Assembly (NCBI GenBank): GCA_030617125.1
Contig: JAUWWA010000003.1
Coordinates: forward strand, 1 to 16,314
Length of the DNA: 16,314 bases
Source: Pirellulales bacterium
GTDB taxonomy: Bacteria > Planctomycetota > Planctomycetia > Pirellulales > Thermoguttaceae
Reading direction: 5' to 3'
The notes under the pieces are model-generated. The model saw only the letters and a list, made by a program, of their open reading frames with translations, had not been told where the DNA came from and did not search any database. Each line of letters opens with the position of its first letter. Positions within the stretch are counted from its first letter, which is position 1. A program made the position numbers and the translations under genes. Positions 1-7,839 of the stretch are shown piece by piece.

Positions 1-1614
1 CTTGAGACAAACGAGCCGGCCGCCATCAAGCTGCTCACCGCCGCGCCGGCCCAGCAGGAGGGCCTCCGTGAACGGTTCGACGCCGAAGTCAAAACGCTCC
101 TGAAGCTTCGGCATCCCAACATCGTCCGGCTGTTTGGATTCGGCGAGCAGGATGGACAGGTTTTCTATGCCATGGAACTGGTCGACGGCAACAGCCTGGA
201 GCAGGAGTTGGCCAGTGGCCGACGATTCGACTGGCGCGAAGTCACGCGGATCGCCGTCGAAACGTGCCGGGCGCTGCGGCATGCCCACGACCGCGGCGTG
301 ATCCATCGCGATATCAAGCCGGCGAATTTGTTGCTCTCGGCCGATGGCTCCTTGAAGCTCTCCGACTTTGGTATCGCCCGACTCTTCGGAAACACTCGGC
401 TGACCAGCGCCGGCGCCGTGGTGGGGACGGCCGAATACATGGCCCCGGAACAGGCGAGCGGCGGACCGGTTGATTCCCGCACCGATCTGTATAGCCTGGC
501 GGGGGTGATGTACGTGCTGTTGGCGCGCCGGCCGCTATTCTCTGCAAAATCGCTCCCGGAAGTCCTTTACAAGCAGCAGTACGAGCAGCCGGAGCCCCTC
601 GGCCGGTATGCGGCGGACTGTCCGGCCATGCTGGAGCAGATCATCATGCAACTGCTCGAAAAGAACCCGGACCGTCGGATCCCCAACCCGAACGTGTTGG
701 CGCGGCAGTTGGAAGCGATGGAGCGGAGGTTGTCGCTCGAGAAAGTCGAGTCGGAATTGCCGCCCACACATCCGGCCCAAAGCGAATCGCCGTCGGCGCC
801 ACCGGACGATCTGCCCGAAACCAAGGTCACCCAAGTCTTCCACAGTGGGGGCAAAACCGAGCCGCGCGAGACGGCGAAACCCGCCGGCCGCTTTACGCCG
901 GTGGCCGAGGAGGAACTCGATCGCGCCGAGCACGAAGAGCCCGATCACCCGCTGATCTCGGTGCAAACCTGGATGCTCGCCGTCGGCTTGCTCGCCGTTG
1001 GGTTGACCGCGTGGTACTTCCTCCAGCCGCCGTCGGCCGACACGCTGCATAAGAAGATCACGGCCCGAACCGCCGCCGGCGGGATCGATGCGCTGCGCGC
1101 GGCTGAAGCCGACATTGATGCATTCCTCGTGCGATTTTCCGGCGACCCGCGCTGCAGACAGTTGCGCGAGTACCAGAAGGAAATCGAATTGGACGATCTC
1201 GAGCGGCGTTTCGAGTTGCAGGCCATGGGCATGGCCCGCACCGAGGCCCGGACATCGGTCGAGCGACTGTACCTCGAAGCGATCAACTACGCGCAACTCG
1301 ATCCACAGCGTGCCGCGGCCAAGCTCCGCGCCTTGCTCGATCTGTACGGTGATCGGCCCGACGTGGCCGGGACAACCCCACAGTGCCTCGAACTTGCCCG
1401 GCGTCGGTTGGCAAAACTCCGCGAGCAACTCGATCTGGGCGCACCGCAGCACCTCGCCCTGGTGCGGGCTCGGCTCGATCGAGCCGAAGAGCTTCACCGG
1501 ACGGACCCGGAAAGTGCCCGGAAGATGTATCAGGCAGTCATCGAGCTTTACCACGACAAGCCCTGGGCCGCCAACGCCGTCGAGCGGGCCCGCAACGCAC
1601 TCAACCAGGAATAA
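1..1614 (+). CDS. Membrane-anchored Hanks-type serine/threonine protein kinase (5' end outside window)
   Basis: Frame 1 is open from the first base, so the N-terminus lies upstream. In window residues: the VAIK-type lysine is K10 (AAIKLL), the helix-C glutamate is E29, the catalytic loop HRDIKPANLL starts at residue 102, DFG is at 122-124 and the APE motif at 148-150. All key catalytic residues are present, so the kinase is predicted active. The kinase domain ends near residue 240. An acidic, Pro-rich linker follows, then one transmembrane helix at about residues 324-341 (MLAVGLLAVGLTAWYFL). About 195 charged, helix-rich residues with TPR-like character should lie outside the cytoplasm. This is the usual design of bacterial Ser/Thr receptor kinases, which phosphorylate proteins in response to an external signal. 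Only the glycine-rich loop and any upstream regulatory part are unseen. hemB follows after 7 nt, so the two are probably co-transcribed; the ligand and substrates cannot be told. Confidence 0.93.
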   Translation, partial: LETNEPAAIKLLTAAPAQQEGLRERFDAEVKTLLKLRHPNIVRLFGFGEQDGQVFYAMELVDGNSLEQELASGRRFDWREVTRIAVETCRALRHAHDRGVIHRDIKPANLLLSADGSLKLSDFGIARLFGNTRLTSAGAVVGTAEYMAPEQASGGPVDSRTDLYSLAGVMYVLLARRPLFSAKSLPEVLYKQQYEQPEPLGRYAADCPAMLEQIIMQLLEKNPDRRIPNPNVLARQLEAMERRLSLEKVESELPPTHPAQSESPSAPPDDLPETKVTQVFHSGGKTEPRETAKPAGRFTPVAEEELDRAEHEEPDHPLISVQTWMLAVGLLAVGLTAWYFLQPPSADTLHKKITARTAAGGIDALRAAEADIDAFLVRFSGDPRCRQLREYQKEIELDDLERRFELQAMGMARTEARTSVERLYLEAINYAQLDPQRAAAKLRALLDLYGDRPDVAGTTPQCLELARRRLAKLREQLDLGAPQHLALVRARLDRAEELHRTDPESARKMYQAVIELYHDKPWAANAVERARNALNQE

Positions 1615-1621
1615 GACGTCG

Positions 1622-2638
1622 ATGCACCCGGAAGAACAACCACCGAAACCCGGCTTCCCCGCCACGCGGCTGAGGCGCCTGCGCTACAACCCGGCCGTGC
1701 GCGAACTGGTCCGCGAAACACGGCTTTCGCCGACGAACCTGATCCTGCCGCTGTTCGTCCGTCCGGGCGAAGGTGTCCGCAAGGAAATCCCCGCCATGCC
1801 GGGCAACTACCAGCTCTCGCTGGATCGCCTGCCCGACGAGATCGCCCAAGCGGCCAAACTGGGGCTCGGCGGCGTGATCCTCTTTGGCATCCCGGCCGAG
1901 AAGGATGAGGTCGGCAGCGACGCCGTCAGCAACTTGGGAATCATCCCGCAGGCCATTCGCGCCGCAAAACAAGCCGCCGGTGATTTGCTGCTGATCACCG
2001 ACGTGTGCTGCTGCGAGTACACCGACCACGGCCATTGCGGGCCGATCAGCCACGCGACCGGACGGCCGGACGTCGACAATGACGCCACACTGAAGCTGCT
2101 GGCCGAGCAGGCGGCCCTTCACGTCCGGGCCGGCGCCGACATGGTCGCCCCCAGCGGCATGATGGACGGCATGGTCGGCGCGATCCGGCGTGGGCTCGAT
2201 ACGGCCGGTTTCTCGCACGTGCCGATCATGAGCTACGCGGCCAAATACGCCAGCGCGTTCTACGGTCCGTTTCGGGAGGCGGCCGAAAGCACGCCGCAAC
2301 AGGGCGATCGGCGCGGCTACCAGATGGACCCGGCCGTCGCCGCGGGACAGGCCATCCGCGAGATCGAACTTGACTTGGCCGAAGGGGCCGATATCGTCAT
2401 GGTCAAGCCTGCCCTGGCTTACCTCGACATTATCCGCGACGCCAAACAGCGCTTTCCCGGCGTGCCGTTGGCGGCGTACAACGTCTCGGGCGAGTTCAGT
2501 ATGGTCAAGGCGGCCGCCGCACGCGGCTGGCTCGACGAAAAAGCTGTCGTGCTGGAAAGCCTCACCGCCATCCGCCGCGCCGGCGCGGGCATTATTCTCA
2601 CGTACTGGGCGAAGGACGTGGCACGGTGGTTGGATTGA
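1622..2638 (+). CDS. hemB: Porphobilinogen synthase (delta-aminolevulinic acid dehydratase)
   Basis: Cytoplasmic enzyme that condenses two 5-aminolevulinate molecules into porphobilinogen, the first pyrrole of heme and other tetrapyrroles. The 338-residue protein has normal family length. The metal site reads DVCCCEYTDHGHCG (residues 127-140) with the three expected cysteines C129, C131 and C139, so it belongs to the zinc-dependent class; C130 is an extra cysteine. The two Schiff-base lysines are K208 (MSYAAKYASAFYG) and K262 (VMVKPALAYLD). The reading frame is open far upstream, but homology starts near the ATG at 1622 (FPATRLRRLRYNPAVREL) and an AGGA lies 11 nt before it, inside the end of the kinase gene. 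The 7-nt gap to the kinase suggests one transcript. A hairpin region follows the stop. Confidence 0.97.
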   Translation: MHPEEQPPKPGFPATRLRRLRYNPAVRELVRETRLSPTNLILPLFVRPGEGVRKEIPAMPGNYQLSLDRLPDEIAQAAKLGLGGVILFGIPAEKDEVGSDAVSNLGIIPQAIRAAKQAAGDLLLITDVCCCEYTDHGHCGPISHATGRPDVDNDATLKLLAEQAALHVRAGADMVAPSGMMDGMVGAIRRGLDTAGFSHVPIMSYAAKYASAFYGPFREAAESTPQQGDRRGYQMDPAVAAGQAIREIELDLAEGADIVMVKPALAYLDIIRDAKQRFPGVPLAAYNVSGEFSMVKAAAARGWLDEKAVVLESLTAIRRAGAGIILTYWAKDVARWLD

Positions 2639-2662
2639 CTGCCTCCGGGCAGAGTGATTCAC

Positions 2663-2717
2663 AAAGCCGCGACCGGTGGTCGCGCCGAATAACAATGCAA
2701 CCGTTGGCCGCGGCTTT
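2663..2717. terminator. Convergent hairpin region between hemB and nadE-like gene
   Basis: A 7-bp perfect stem with a 3-nt loop (CGCGACC-GGT-GGTCGCG) lies at 2668-2684, 29 nt after the hemB stop. It competes with a wider 9-bp perfect inverted repeat, AAAGCCGCG (2663-2671) with CGCGGCTTT (2709-2717), whose right arm touches the stop codon of the opposing gene. The two genes converge here, so a bidirectional terminator is plausible. There is no good T-run, so the call rests on structure and position only. Confidence 0.4.
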
Positions 2718-3708
2718 ATGGCCGGGCGCAGACCAGCAGCGGCTTCTCGTGCAAGTAGCCGGCGACGCGTCGCTTGGCGTCGATGTCCTGATAGACTCGC
2801 TGCACCTGTTGGGTCGTCAGCCCAACGGCCTCGGCGACCTCTTCGCAAGGGACGTCGCGGTTCTTGGCGAACAGGCAGGCGTCCATCTGGTCATAGGGCA
2901 GCGAGAAGAAAAACTCCTCTTGCGTTTGCGCCAGAGAGTAGGTGTCGGTGGTGGGAGGACGGGTGCGAATGATCTCCGGCACATCCAGGTGCTCGGCCAG
3001 ATCGTACACCTGGGTTTTGTAGAGGTGGGCGATGGGTTTTACGTCCGCCGATCCGTCGCCGTTTTTGACGAAGAAGCCCAAGTCGTACTCGAGCAGGTTC
3101 GGCGTTCCCGCCACGGCGTAGCGTAAGCGATCGGCATAATAGTATTCCATCATCTTGCGGACGCGCTGCTTGAAATTCGTGGCGGCCACGAGTTCCTGGT
3201 AGGCATCCAGCGGCAGGCGTTTGCGATGGATTTCGCCGGATGGGGATTGGATTACGATCGAGAAGAGCCGATAACCGGCGCCCTGGAACAAGTCGGGAAG
3301 CACGATCTTCGACCGGTATCCCAGTCCGTATTCAGCAAAGACGCTGCGAATGGCCGCATCGCGGCGGCGGTAGCAACCGACCGCTTCGAGCGCGGGTGCA
3401 ACGTCCTCCAGAGCGGTTTCAATCCCCAAATGCTCGGCGAGAAGTTGCCCCAGCGCGAGGCTGTCGTCGGAGCAATCGTGTTCCGGCATGAACAGCCCGA
3501 AGACCCGTTCGGCGCCCAACGCTCGCACGCACAGTGCGGCCGTCACGCCGCTGTCGATCCCACCCGAGATACCCAATACCACGCCTTTGCGGCGCAATCG
3601 TTTCAGGACAAAGCGGCGAATCGTTTCGACGATCCGCTGTGTCTCGGCGGCCGGGTCGATCTTCAGATCGGCGAGCGAGAACAATGCGGGCGATGCGGCC
3701 GAAATCAT
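2716..3708 (-). CDS. nadE: NAD synthase-like PP-loop amidotransferase (NadE family, no glutaminase domain)
   Basis: Predicted 330-residue protein of the NadE family, which adenylates nicotinate adenine dinucleotide and amidates it to NAD. The ATP-pyrophosphatase loop SGGIDSG is at residues 48-54. Further family landmarks are MPEHDCSDDS, GTPNLLEYDLGFFVKNGDG and KPIAHLYKTQVYDLA. There is no N-terminal nitrilase/glutaminase domain, so it would use free ammonia or receive it from a partner. The usual ending of the family, with its L...Q.DE...G motif, is replaced by SLAQTQEEFFFSLPYDQMD, which suggests a side branch. The frame is open further upstream, but the true start is the ATG at 3708 because it overlaps the ligase stop as ATGA, a sign of translational coupling. 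Being last in an operon with ligase, carrier protein and amidotransferase genes, it may act on a pathway product rather than serve housekeeping NAD synthesis. Confidence 0.85.
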   Translation of the reverse strand: MISAASPALFSLADLKIDPAAETQRIVETIRRFVLKRLRRKGVVLGISGGIDSGVTAALCVRALGAERVFGLFMPEHDCSDDSLALGQLLAEHLGIETALEDVAPALEAVGCYRRRDAAIRSVFAEYGLGYRSKIVLPDLFQGAGYRLFSIVIQSPSGEIHRKRLPLDAYQELVAATNFKQRVRKMMEYYYADRLRYAVAGTPNLLEYDLGFFVKNGDGSADVKPIAHLYKTQVYDLAEHLDVPEIIRTRPPTTDTYSLAQTQEEFFFSLPYDQMDACLFAKNRDVPCEEVAEAVGLTTQQVQRVYQDIDAKRRVAGYLHEKPLLVCARP

Positions 3709-5270
3709 GTCGTGACTCCGAGGAGATCTTGTTTGAGTGTTCTCTTGTCGATCTTTCCGTTGCTTGTTTTGGGAAGGGCCGCGCGGAAATCGACCGCGTG
3801 TGGGACCATGAAGTCTTCGAGGTGAGTCGCACAGTGCCGCAGCACGTCCTTCTCGGTCAGTTGCTCGTGCTGGCACACGGACACGACCGCGCGGATCGCC
3901 TGGCCGAGCACGTCGTCGGGGACACCGAGGACGGCGGCTTCGGCGATGCCGGGATGATCGCACAGAACGTTCTCGACTTCCTTGGGGCTGACCTTTTCGC
4001 CCCGGCTCTTGATGATGTCGTCTTTCCGACCGAGGAAGTACAGATACCCCTCCTCGTCGGTGCGGAACACGTCGCCGGTATGGAGCACGTGCTCTCCCGG
4101 CATGGGCCCGGGCTTGAGCATCTTGGCGGTCTCTTCCGACAATTCCCAATAGCCTTTCATAACGTTGGAGCCTCGGACCACCAGTTCGCCCACTTCACCC
4201 GGCCCGAGCTTGCGCCCTTCGTCGTCGACGACGTAGGCCTCGGTGTTCGGCATGGCCTTGCCGACCGAGCCGGGACGAACGTCGATCTGCTCCGGCGGCA
4301 GGTACGAGACGCGCTTACACTCGGTCAGCCCATACATCGAATAGATCGCCGCGTGTGGCAACAATTCACGGAGCCGGCGAATGTGGTCGGTGGGCAATGC
4401 CGCGCCGGTGTTCGTGACATAGCGCAGCCGGGAGAGATCGTAGGCGGTCAAGTCCATCTGCAGCAGAAACGCCAACATCGTCGGCACGAGCGGGAGCCCG
4501 GTGACTCGCTCCTCGACCAGGCGCTTCATCACGACATGTGGATAAGCGAACGAGCGTTCCAGGACTACGGTGGCGCCCACCTTCACGCTCATCAGCACCT
4601 GGTACAAGCCATAGTCGAACGCCAACGGCAAAACGCTGAGGATGATGTCGTCCGCCGTGTTTTCCAAATAGGTGGTGATCGACGCGGCCGCGGAGACCAT
4701 GTTCCTATGCGTCAGCATCACGCCCTTGGGGTTGCCCGTCGAGCCGGACGTGTAGACGAGCGCCGCGAGATCAACGTCGATGGCTTGCTTTGCGGGCGGG
4801 GCAGTGTGCCGCGAGTGATCGGCGATGAGGCGATCGAATGCCACGCAGGCCGTTTCCGCATTGCCGGCGGTCGCTTCGGCGCCGCCGGTGATGACGACCG
4901 TCCTTAGGTGCGGCGTCCGGTCGTGGAGTCCTTCGTGTTGGGCCAATCTGCGCGCCGTCGCGATGAGCGCCCGTGCCCGGCAGTTGTTGAGGATGTAGGC
5001 CAGCTTGTTCGTCTTTGTCGTCGGATTGATGATCAGGAAGACGGCGCCGGCTTTGAGGACTGCAAACAGGGCGACAACCGCTTCCGCGGAGTTGTCCATG
5101 TGGATCGCCACGCGGTCTCCGCGCTCGACTCCTTGCGCGATCAGACCATGCGCCAATCGATTGGCGGACAACTCGAGTTCCGCGTAGGTGATCCGTTGTT
5201 GGCCGCAGATCAGCGCCGTCTTCTCGGGCCGACGTTGGGCGCTTTCTTCCAAAAAGGACTCTAGTTGCAT
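3705..5270 (-). CDS. AMP-forming acyl ligase (ANL superfamily, class I adenylate-forming enzyme)
   Basis: 521-residue adenylate-forming enzyme that should activate a carboxylic acid as acyl-AMP and load it onto a thiol, most likely the carrier protein encoded just upstream. Core motifs occur in order: the phosphate loop YTSGSTGNPKG (residues 173-183), YGLTE (313-317), TGD (398-400), the hinge GRKDDIIKSRGEKVSPKE (414-431) and the catalytic lysine K506 in TSNGKIDKR. The overall look (YGLTECKRVSYLPPEQID, then PGSVGKAMPN) resembles the acyl ligases of exosortase/exopolysaccharide loci; that placement is from memory. The ATG at 5270 is preferred over an earlier start codon at 5306 because an AGGAG at 5278-5282 precedes it by 7 nt. 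That RBS overlaps the stop codon of the carrier protein gene. The 3' end overlaps the next gene by 4 nt (ATGA). The substrate acid is unknown. Confidence 0.92.
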   Translation of the reverse strand: MQLESFLEESAQRRPEKTALICGQQRITYAELELSANRLAHGLIAQGVERGDRVAIHMDNSAEAVVALFAVLKAGAVFLIINPTTKTNKLAYILNNCRARALIATARRLAQHEGLHDRTPHLRTVVITGGAEATAGNAETACVAFDRLIADHSRHTAPPAKQAIDVDLAALVYTSGSTGNPKGVMLTHRNMVSAAASITTYLENTADDIILSVLPLAFDYGLYQVLMSVKVGATVVLERSFAYPHVVMKRLVEERVTGLPLVPTMLAFLLQMDLTAYDLSRLRYVTNTGAALPTDHIRRLRELLPHAAIYSMYGLTECKRVSYLPPEQIDVRPGSVGKAMPNTEAYVVDDEGRKLGPGEVGELVVRGSNVMKGYWELSEETAKMLKPGPMPGEHVLHTGDVFRTDEEGYLYFLGRKDDIIKSRGEKVSPKEVENVLCDHPGIAEAAVLGVPDDVLGQAIRAVVSVCQHEQLTEKDVLRHCATHLEDFMVPHAVDFRAALPKTSNGKIDKRTLKQDLLGVTT

Positions 5271-5277
5271 TTCCCGG

Positions 5278-5282
5278 CTCCT
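5278..5282 (-). promoter_or_regulatory. Shine-Dalgarno of the acyl ligase gene, overlapping the upstream stop codon
   Basis: Reading on the minus strand, AGGAG ends 7 nt before the ATG at 5270 and shares bases with the TAG stop (5281-5283) of the carrier protein gene. It decides the ligase start and implies coupled translation of the two genes. Confidence 0.7.
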
Positions 5283-5544
5283 ACGACGTGACGACGGCAA
5301 GACCATGTTTTGACGTGATAAATCGCTGTAGATTGCTGATGGAATCGAGGTTCTCGGGCACCAGTTCGGCGTCTTCGATCGCGATGTCGTACGTGCTCTC
5401 CAAGTGCGTAATCAGTTCGAGCACGCCGGTCGAGTCGACGATTCCCCGCTCCAGGAGCGAATCGTCGTCGGAAAACGGATCGTCCGCACCGAAAAGGAAG
5501 TTCTCCTTGATGAATTCTCGCAACGAGGCGGCAATGCTGTTCAT
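5281..5544 (-). CDS. Acyl carrier protein-like protein
   Basis: Small acidic protein of 87 residues, the usual size of acyl or peptidyl carrier proteins. The attachment site for 4'-phosphopantetheine is S38 in ERGIVDSTGVLELI, matching the D-S-(L/T) signature at the start of helix 2. The surface is acidic (DDPFSDDDS, IEDAELVPENLD), as expected for a carrier. The ATG at 5544 is chosen because AAGGA lies about 10 nt upstream; a GTG at 5574 in the same frame would add 10 residues (SKTVKDKPS-) but has no good RBS. It sits 10 nt before the acyl ligase gene, so the ligase very likely charges this protein. The thioester would then be used by the GNAT acyltransferase or another enzyme. It is too divergent from AcpP to be the fatty acid synthesis ACP. 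Confidence 0.88.
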   Translation of the reverse strand: MNSIAASLREFIKENFLFGADDPFSDDDSLLERGIVDSTGVLELITHLESTYDIAIEDAELVPENLDSISNLQRFITSKHGLAVVTS

Positions 5545-5645
5545 GGATGGTTTATCCTTCACGGTTTTCGACACTCCGGATTCAATGGATTCGATGGGTT
5601 TCCATCGGATAGCTGCACGTCACGTGCCAATCGAGCTGGGGACCC

Positions 5646-7652
5646 CTAAATCGCAGCTTCATAAGGGGTTGCGGATTGTGGGCCGCCTTCCGCCTCGGCG
5701 GCTGTCGCCAATGGCGCACCGGCGCGTTGCCTTTTGTCAACAAATTGATCGATCAGCAATTGGGTCGAAAGGATCCCCACCAGGGCCATGTTGTCCTTGA
5801 TCCCGATCACCTTTCCCCGCCGGGCCTTCTTCACCAGGTTGTCCACGGCCTCGGGATGGAACACCCCGTCATCGCGAATTCGGTTCGCAGAGAGCAACTC
5901 GGCGACGTAGTCCCCTCGGACCGATTGCGAGTGGTAATCAAAAAAACTTTCCGCGTCCGGGGCTCGATAGGGTTGTTTCGTGCGTCGGAGCACCTCCGGT
6001 GGGACGAGCTTTCTGGCGGCGCGTTTCAAGATGTATTTTTCGTTGAGGGCCTTCATTTTCAGCCGCGGCGGAATCCGCGCCGCCAACTCCGCGACACGGT
6101 GGTCGAGGAACGGGAAACGGCCTTCCACGCCGTGCGCCAGCGTCATGCGATCACCCTGGGAGGATAGGATATAGCCAGGCATGAGGATTGCCGTTTCCAA
6201 AAACTGCGCCTGACACAGCGGCGACCAATCGCAATAGCCCTCAGGCAACATTGCCAGAACGTCGGCGTAGGCGTCGTGGCCTTCGAGTTCCGCGCGGACC
6301 TCGCGCGAGAAGAACCGCTTCAGCCGCGACGTTAATTCCCAACGGGGAAGATGCGAGAAGAAGGGGTTGCTCAAATCTTCGGTCCGAACCCGGAAGAAGG
6401 CCTTGCGGTAGGCGAGCGATTGGGCCTGGATGTTCGGCATGTAGGGATACAGCTTCTGCAGCAGAAGCGCCCGAAACGCCGAATCCGGTTGCGCCGCGCA
6501 GAACCGGCGCACCTTGGCCTCCTTGAAGATGTCGTACCCGCCGAGCATCTCGTCCGCACCCTCGCCCGTCAGCACCACCTTGAACCCCTCATCATGGACC
6601 AGCTTCGACAGGATGAACAGCGGCGCGGGCGCGGTGCGCAGCACTGGTTTCTCCGTATGGCGGATCACCTCGGGAAATATCCGGGCGATGGTGTCGCCGA
6701 CACAGCGAACGGCCTGGTGGTCCGTCTCCAAAAACCGCACGACCTGGTTCTGATACTCGCTTTCATCGAACTCCGCATTGCCGAACGTGACCGAGAACGT
6801 TCGCAGGTGATTGTTGGTGCACCGCTTGACCAGGGCGGTCGTCACCGAGGAGTCCAGGCCGCCGCTGAGGTACGCGCCCACGGGTACGTCGGACCGCAGC
6901 CGCAGCCGCGTGGCGTCGGCCAGGAGTTCGAGCAACTGCTGAGCCCAATCATCAACCGATCTTTTCTCCGTGTCGGGTGCATATTCGAGTTTCCAGTAAG
7001 GCCGCGTCTGGATTTGATTTCCCTCGACACTCATGTTGTGGCCGGGCGGAAGTTCGCGGATTCCCCGAAACACCGTTCTCGGAGGAAGCGTCGACCAAAA
7101 CGTGAAAAGCTGGTTCAGCCCTTGCGGATCGATCGCACGGAGAACATCCGCATGGGTAAACAAGGACTTGATCTCGGAGGCGAACAGAAACTTGCTGCCC
7201 GTGTGCGTATAGAACAACGGACGAATGCCGAACCGGTCACGGCTGAGAAACAGCCTGCGTCGCCGTTTGTCCCAGATGGCGAAGGCCCACTGGCCGTTGA
7301 AGTGATCGACGCATTGCTCGCCGTACTCCTCGTAAGCATGCAGGATCACTTCGGTATCGGAGCGTGTCTGAAACCAGTGGCCTCGCCCCTGGAGCGTCTC
7401 GCGCAGCTCGACGTAGTTGAAGATCTCGCCGTTGAACGTCAAGGCAAGCGAGCGGTCGCGATTGTGCATCGGCTGCCGGCCGAGATCGAGATCGATGATG
7501 CTCAGCCGGGCGTGGCCGAGTCCCACCGGACCGTCGACGGCGACGCCGCTGGCGTCGGGCCCCCGATGCCGCAGTTGCGCGACCATTTCCCGCAAAGCCC
7601 GCCGGCAGGCTTCCTCGCCATCGAAGCGATAAACACCGGCAATTCCACACAC
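5646..7652 (-). CDS. asnB: Asparagine synthase-type glutamine amidotransferase
   Basis: 668-residue two-domain enzyme of the AsnB family. The N-terminal class II glutaminase (about residues 1-210) has the catalytic Cys2 (MCGIAGVYRF), RHRGPDASG, R49, FNGEIFNY (73-80) and SDTE (98-101). The C-terminal synthetase domain carries the ATP-pyrophosphatase loop SGGLDSS (263-269) and the TGEGADEMLGGYD motif. It should hydrolyse glutamine and pass ammonia to an adenylated carboxylate. The start must be the GTG at 7652, because processing has to expose Cys2 as the N-terminal nucleophile; AAAGGA lies about 11 nt upstream. It is first gene of the minus-strand block, about 100 nt before the carrier protein gene. 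In such clusters AsnB-like enzymes often amidate sugar acids or carrier-bound acids instead of aspartate, so the symbol names the family, not a proven substrate. Confidence 0.93.
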   Translation of the reverse strand: MCGIAGVYRFDGEEACRRALREMVAQLRHRGPDASGVAVDGPVGLGHARLSIIDLDLGRQPMHNRDRSLALTFNGEIFNYVELRETLQGRGHWFQTRSDTEVILHAYEEYGEQCVDHFNGQWAFAIWDKRRRRLFLSRDRFGIRPLFYTHTGSKFLFASEIKSLFTHADVLRAIDPQGLNQLFTFWSTLPPRTVFRGIRELPPGHNMSVEGNQIQTRPYWKLEYAPDTEKRSVDDWAQQLLELLADATRLRLRSDVPVGAYLSGGLDSSVTTALVKRCTNNHLRTFSVTFGNAEFDESEYQNQVVRFLETDHQAVRCVGDTIARIFPEVIRHTEKPVLRTAPAPLFILSKLVHDEGFKVVLTGEGADEMLGGYDIFKEAKVRRFCAAQPDSAFRALLLQKLYPYMPNIQAQSLAYRKAFFRVRTEDLSNPFFSHLPRWELTSRLKRFFSREVRAELEGHDAYADVLAMLPEGYCDWSPLCQAQFLETAILMPGYILSSQGDRMTLAHGVEGRFPFLDHRVAELAARIPPRLKMKALNEKYILKRAARKLVPPEVLRRTKQPYRAPDAESFFDYHSQSVRGDYVAELLSANRIRDDGVFHPEAVDNLVKKARRGKVIGIKDNMALVGILSTQLLIDQFVDKRQRAGAPLATAAEAEGGPQSATPYEAAI

Positions 7653-7690
7653 GTCGTCCGTTCCTTTTGTCGTTTAGCGGCCGGCGGTAC

Positions 7691-7721
7691 GTCGGCCCGG
7701 TCCGATTTGGCGCGGGCCGAC
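7691..7721. promoter_or_regulatory. Perfect inverted repeat between the divergent asnB and GNAT genes
   Basis: GTCGGCCC (7691-7698) and GGGCCGAC (7714-7721) form perfect 8-bp arms around a 15-nt spacer. It lies in the 187-nt gap between two divergent genes, 39 nt from the amidotransferase start. It could be an operator shared by both directions or a hairpin in the leader RNA; the sequence does not decide. I found no convincing -35/-10 pair beside it. Confidence 0.35.
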
Positions 7722-7839
7722 ACGTAGCGTACAGTTGCAAGGCGTTCGGATACCGGGGTCTCCCCTGCCTTGGCGGGAGGGCTACCCGTCACTGTAAGCA
7801 TAGGTCGCGTTCAGAGCACGTCAAAACCATCGGACTCTC

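Noticed and set aside
1601..2848. 415-codon open frame on the minus strand over hemB
   Set aside because: Shadow of hemB; no motif, and it overlaps three unrelated regions.
3534..4907. 457-codon open frame on the plus strand
   Set aside because: It is antisense to the acyl ligase and NadE-like genes, which carry full sets of family motifs. Its product is His/Arg/Val-rich without any domain pattern, as expected for the opposite strand of GC-rich genes.
6351..7727. 458-codon open frame on the plus strand
   Set aside because: Antisense shadow of the amidotransferase gene, with no recognisable domain and no RBS.
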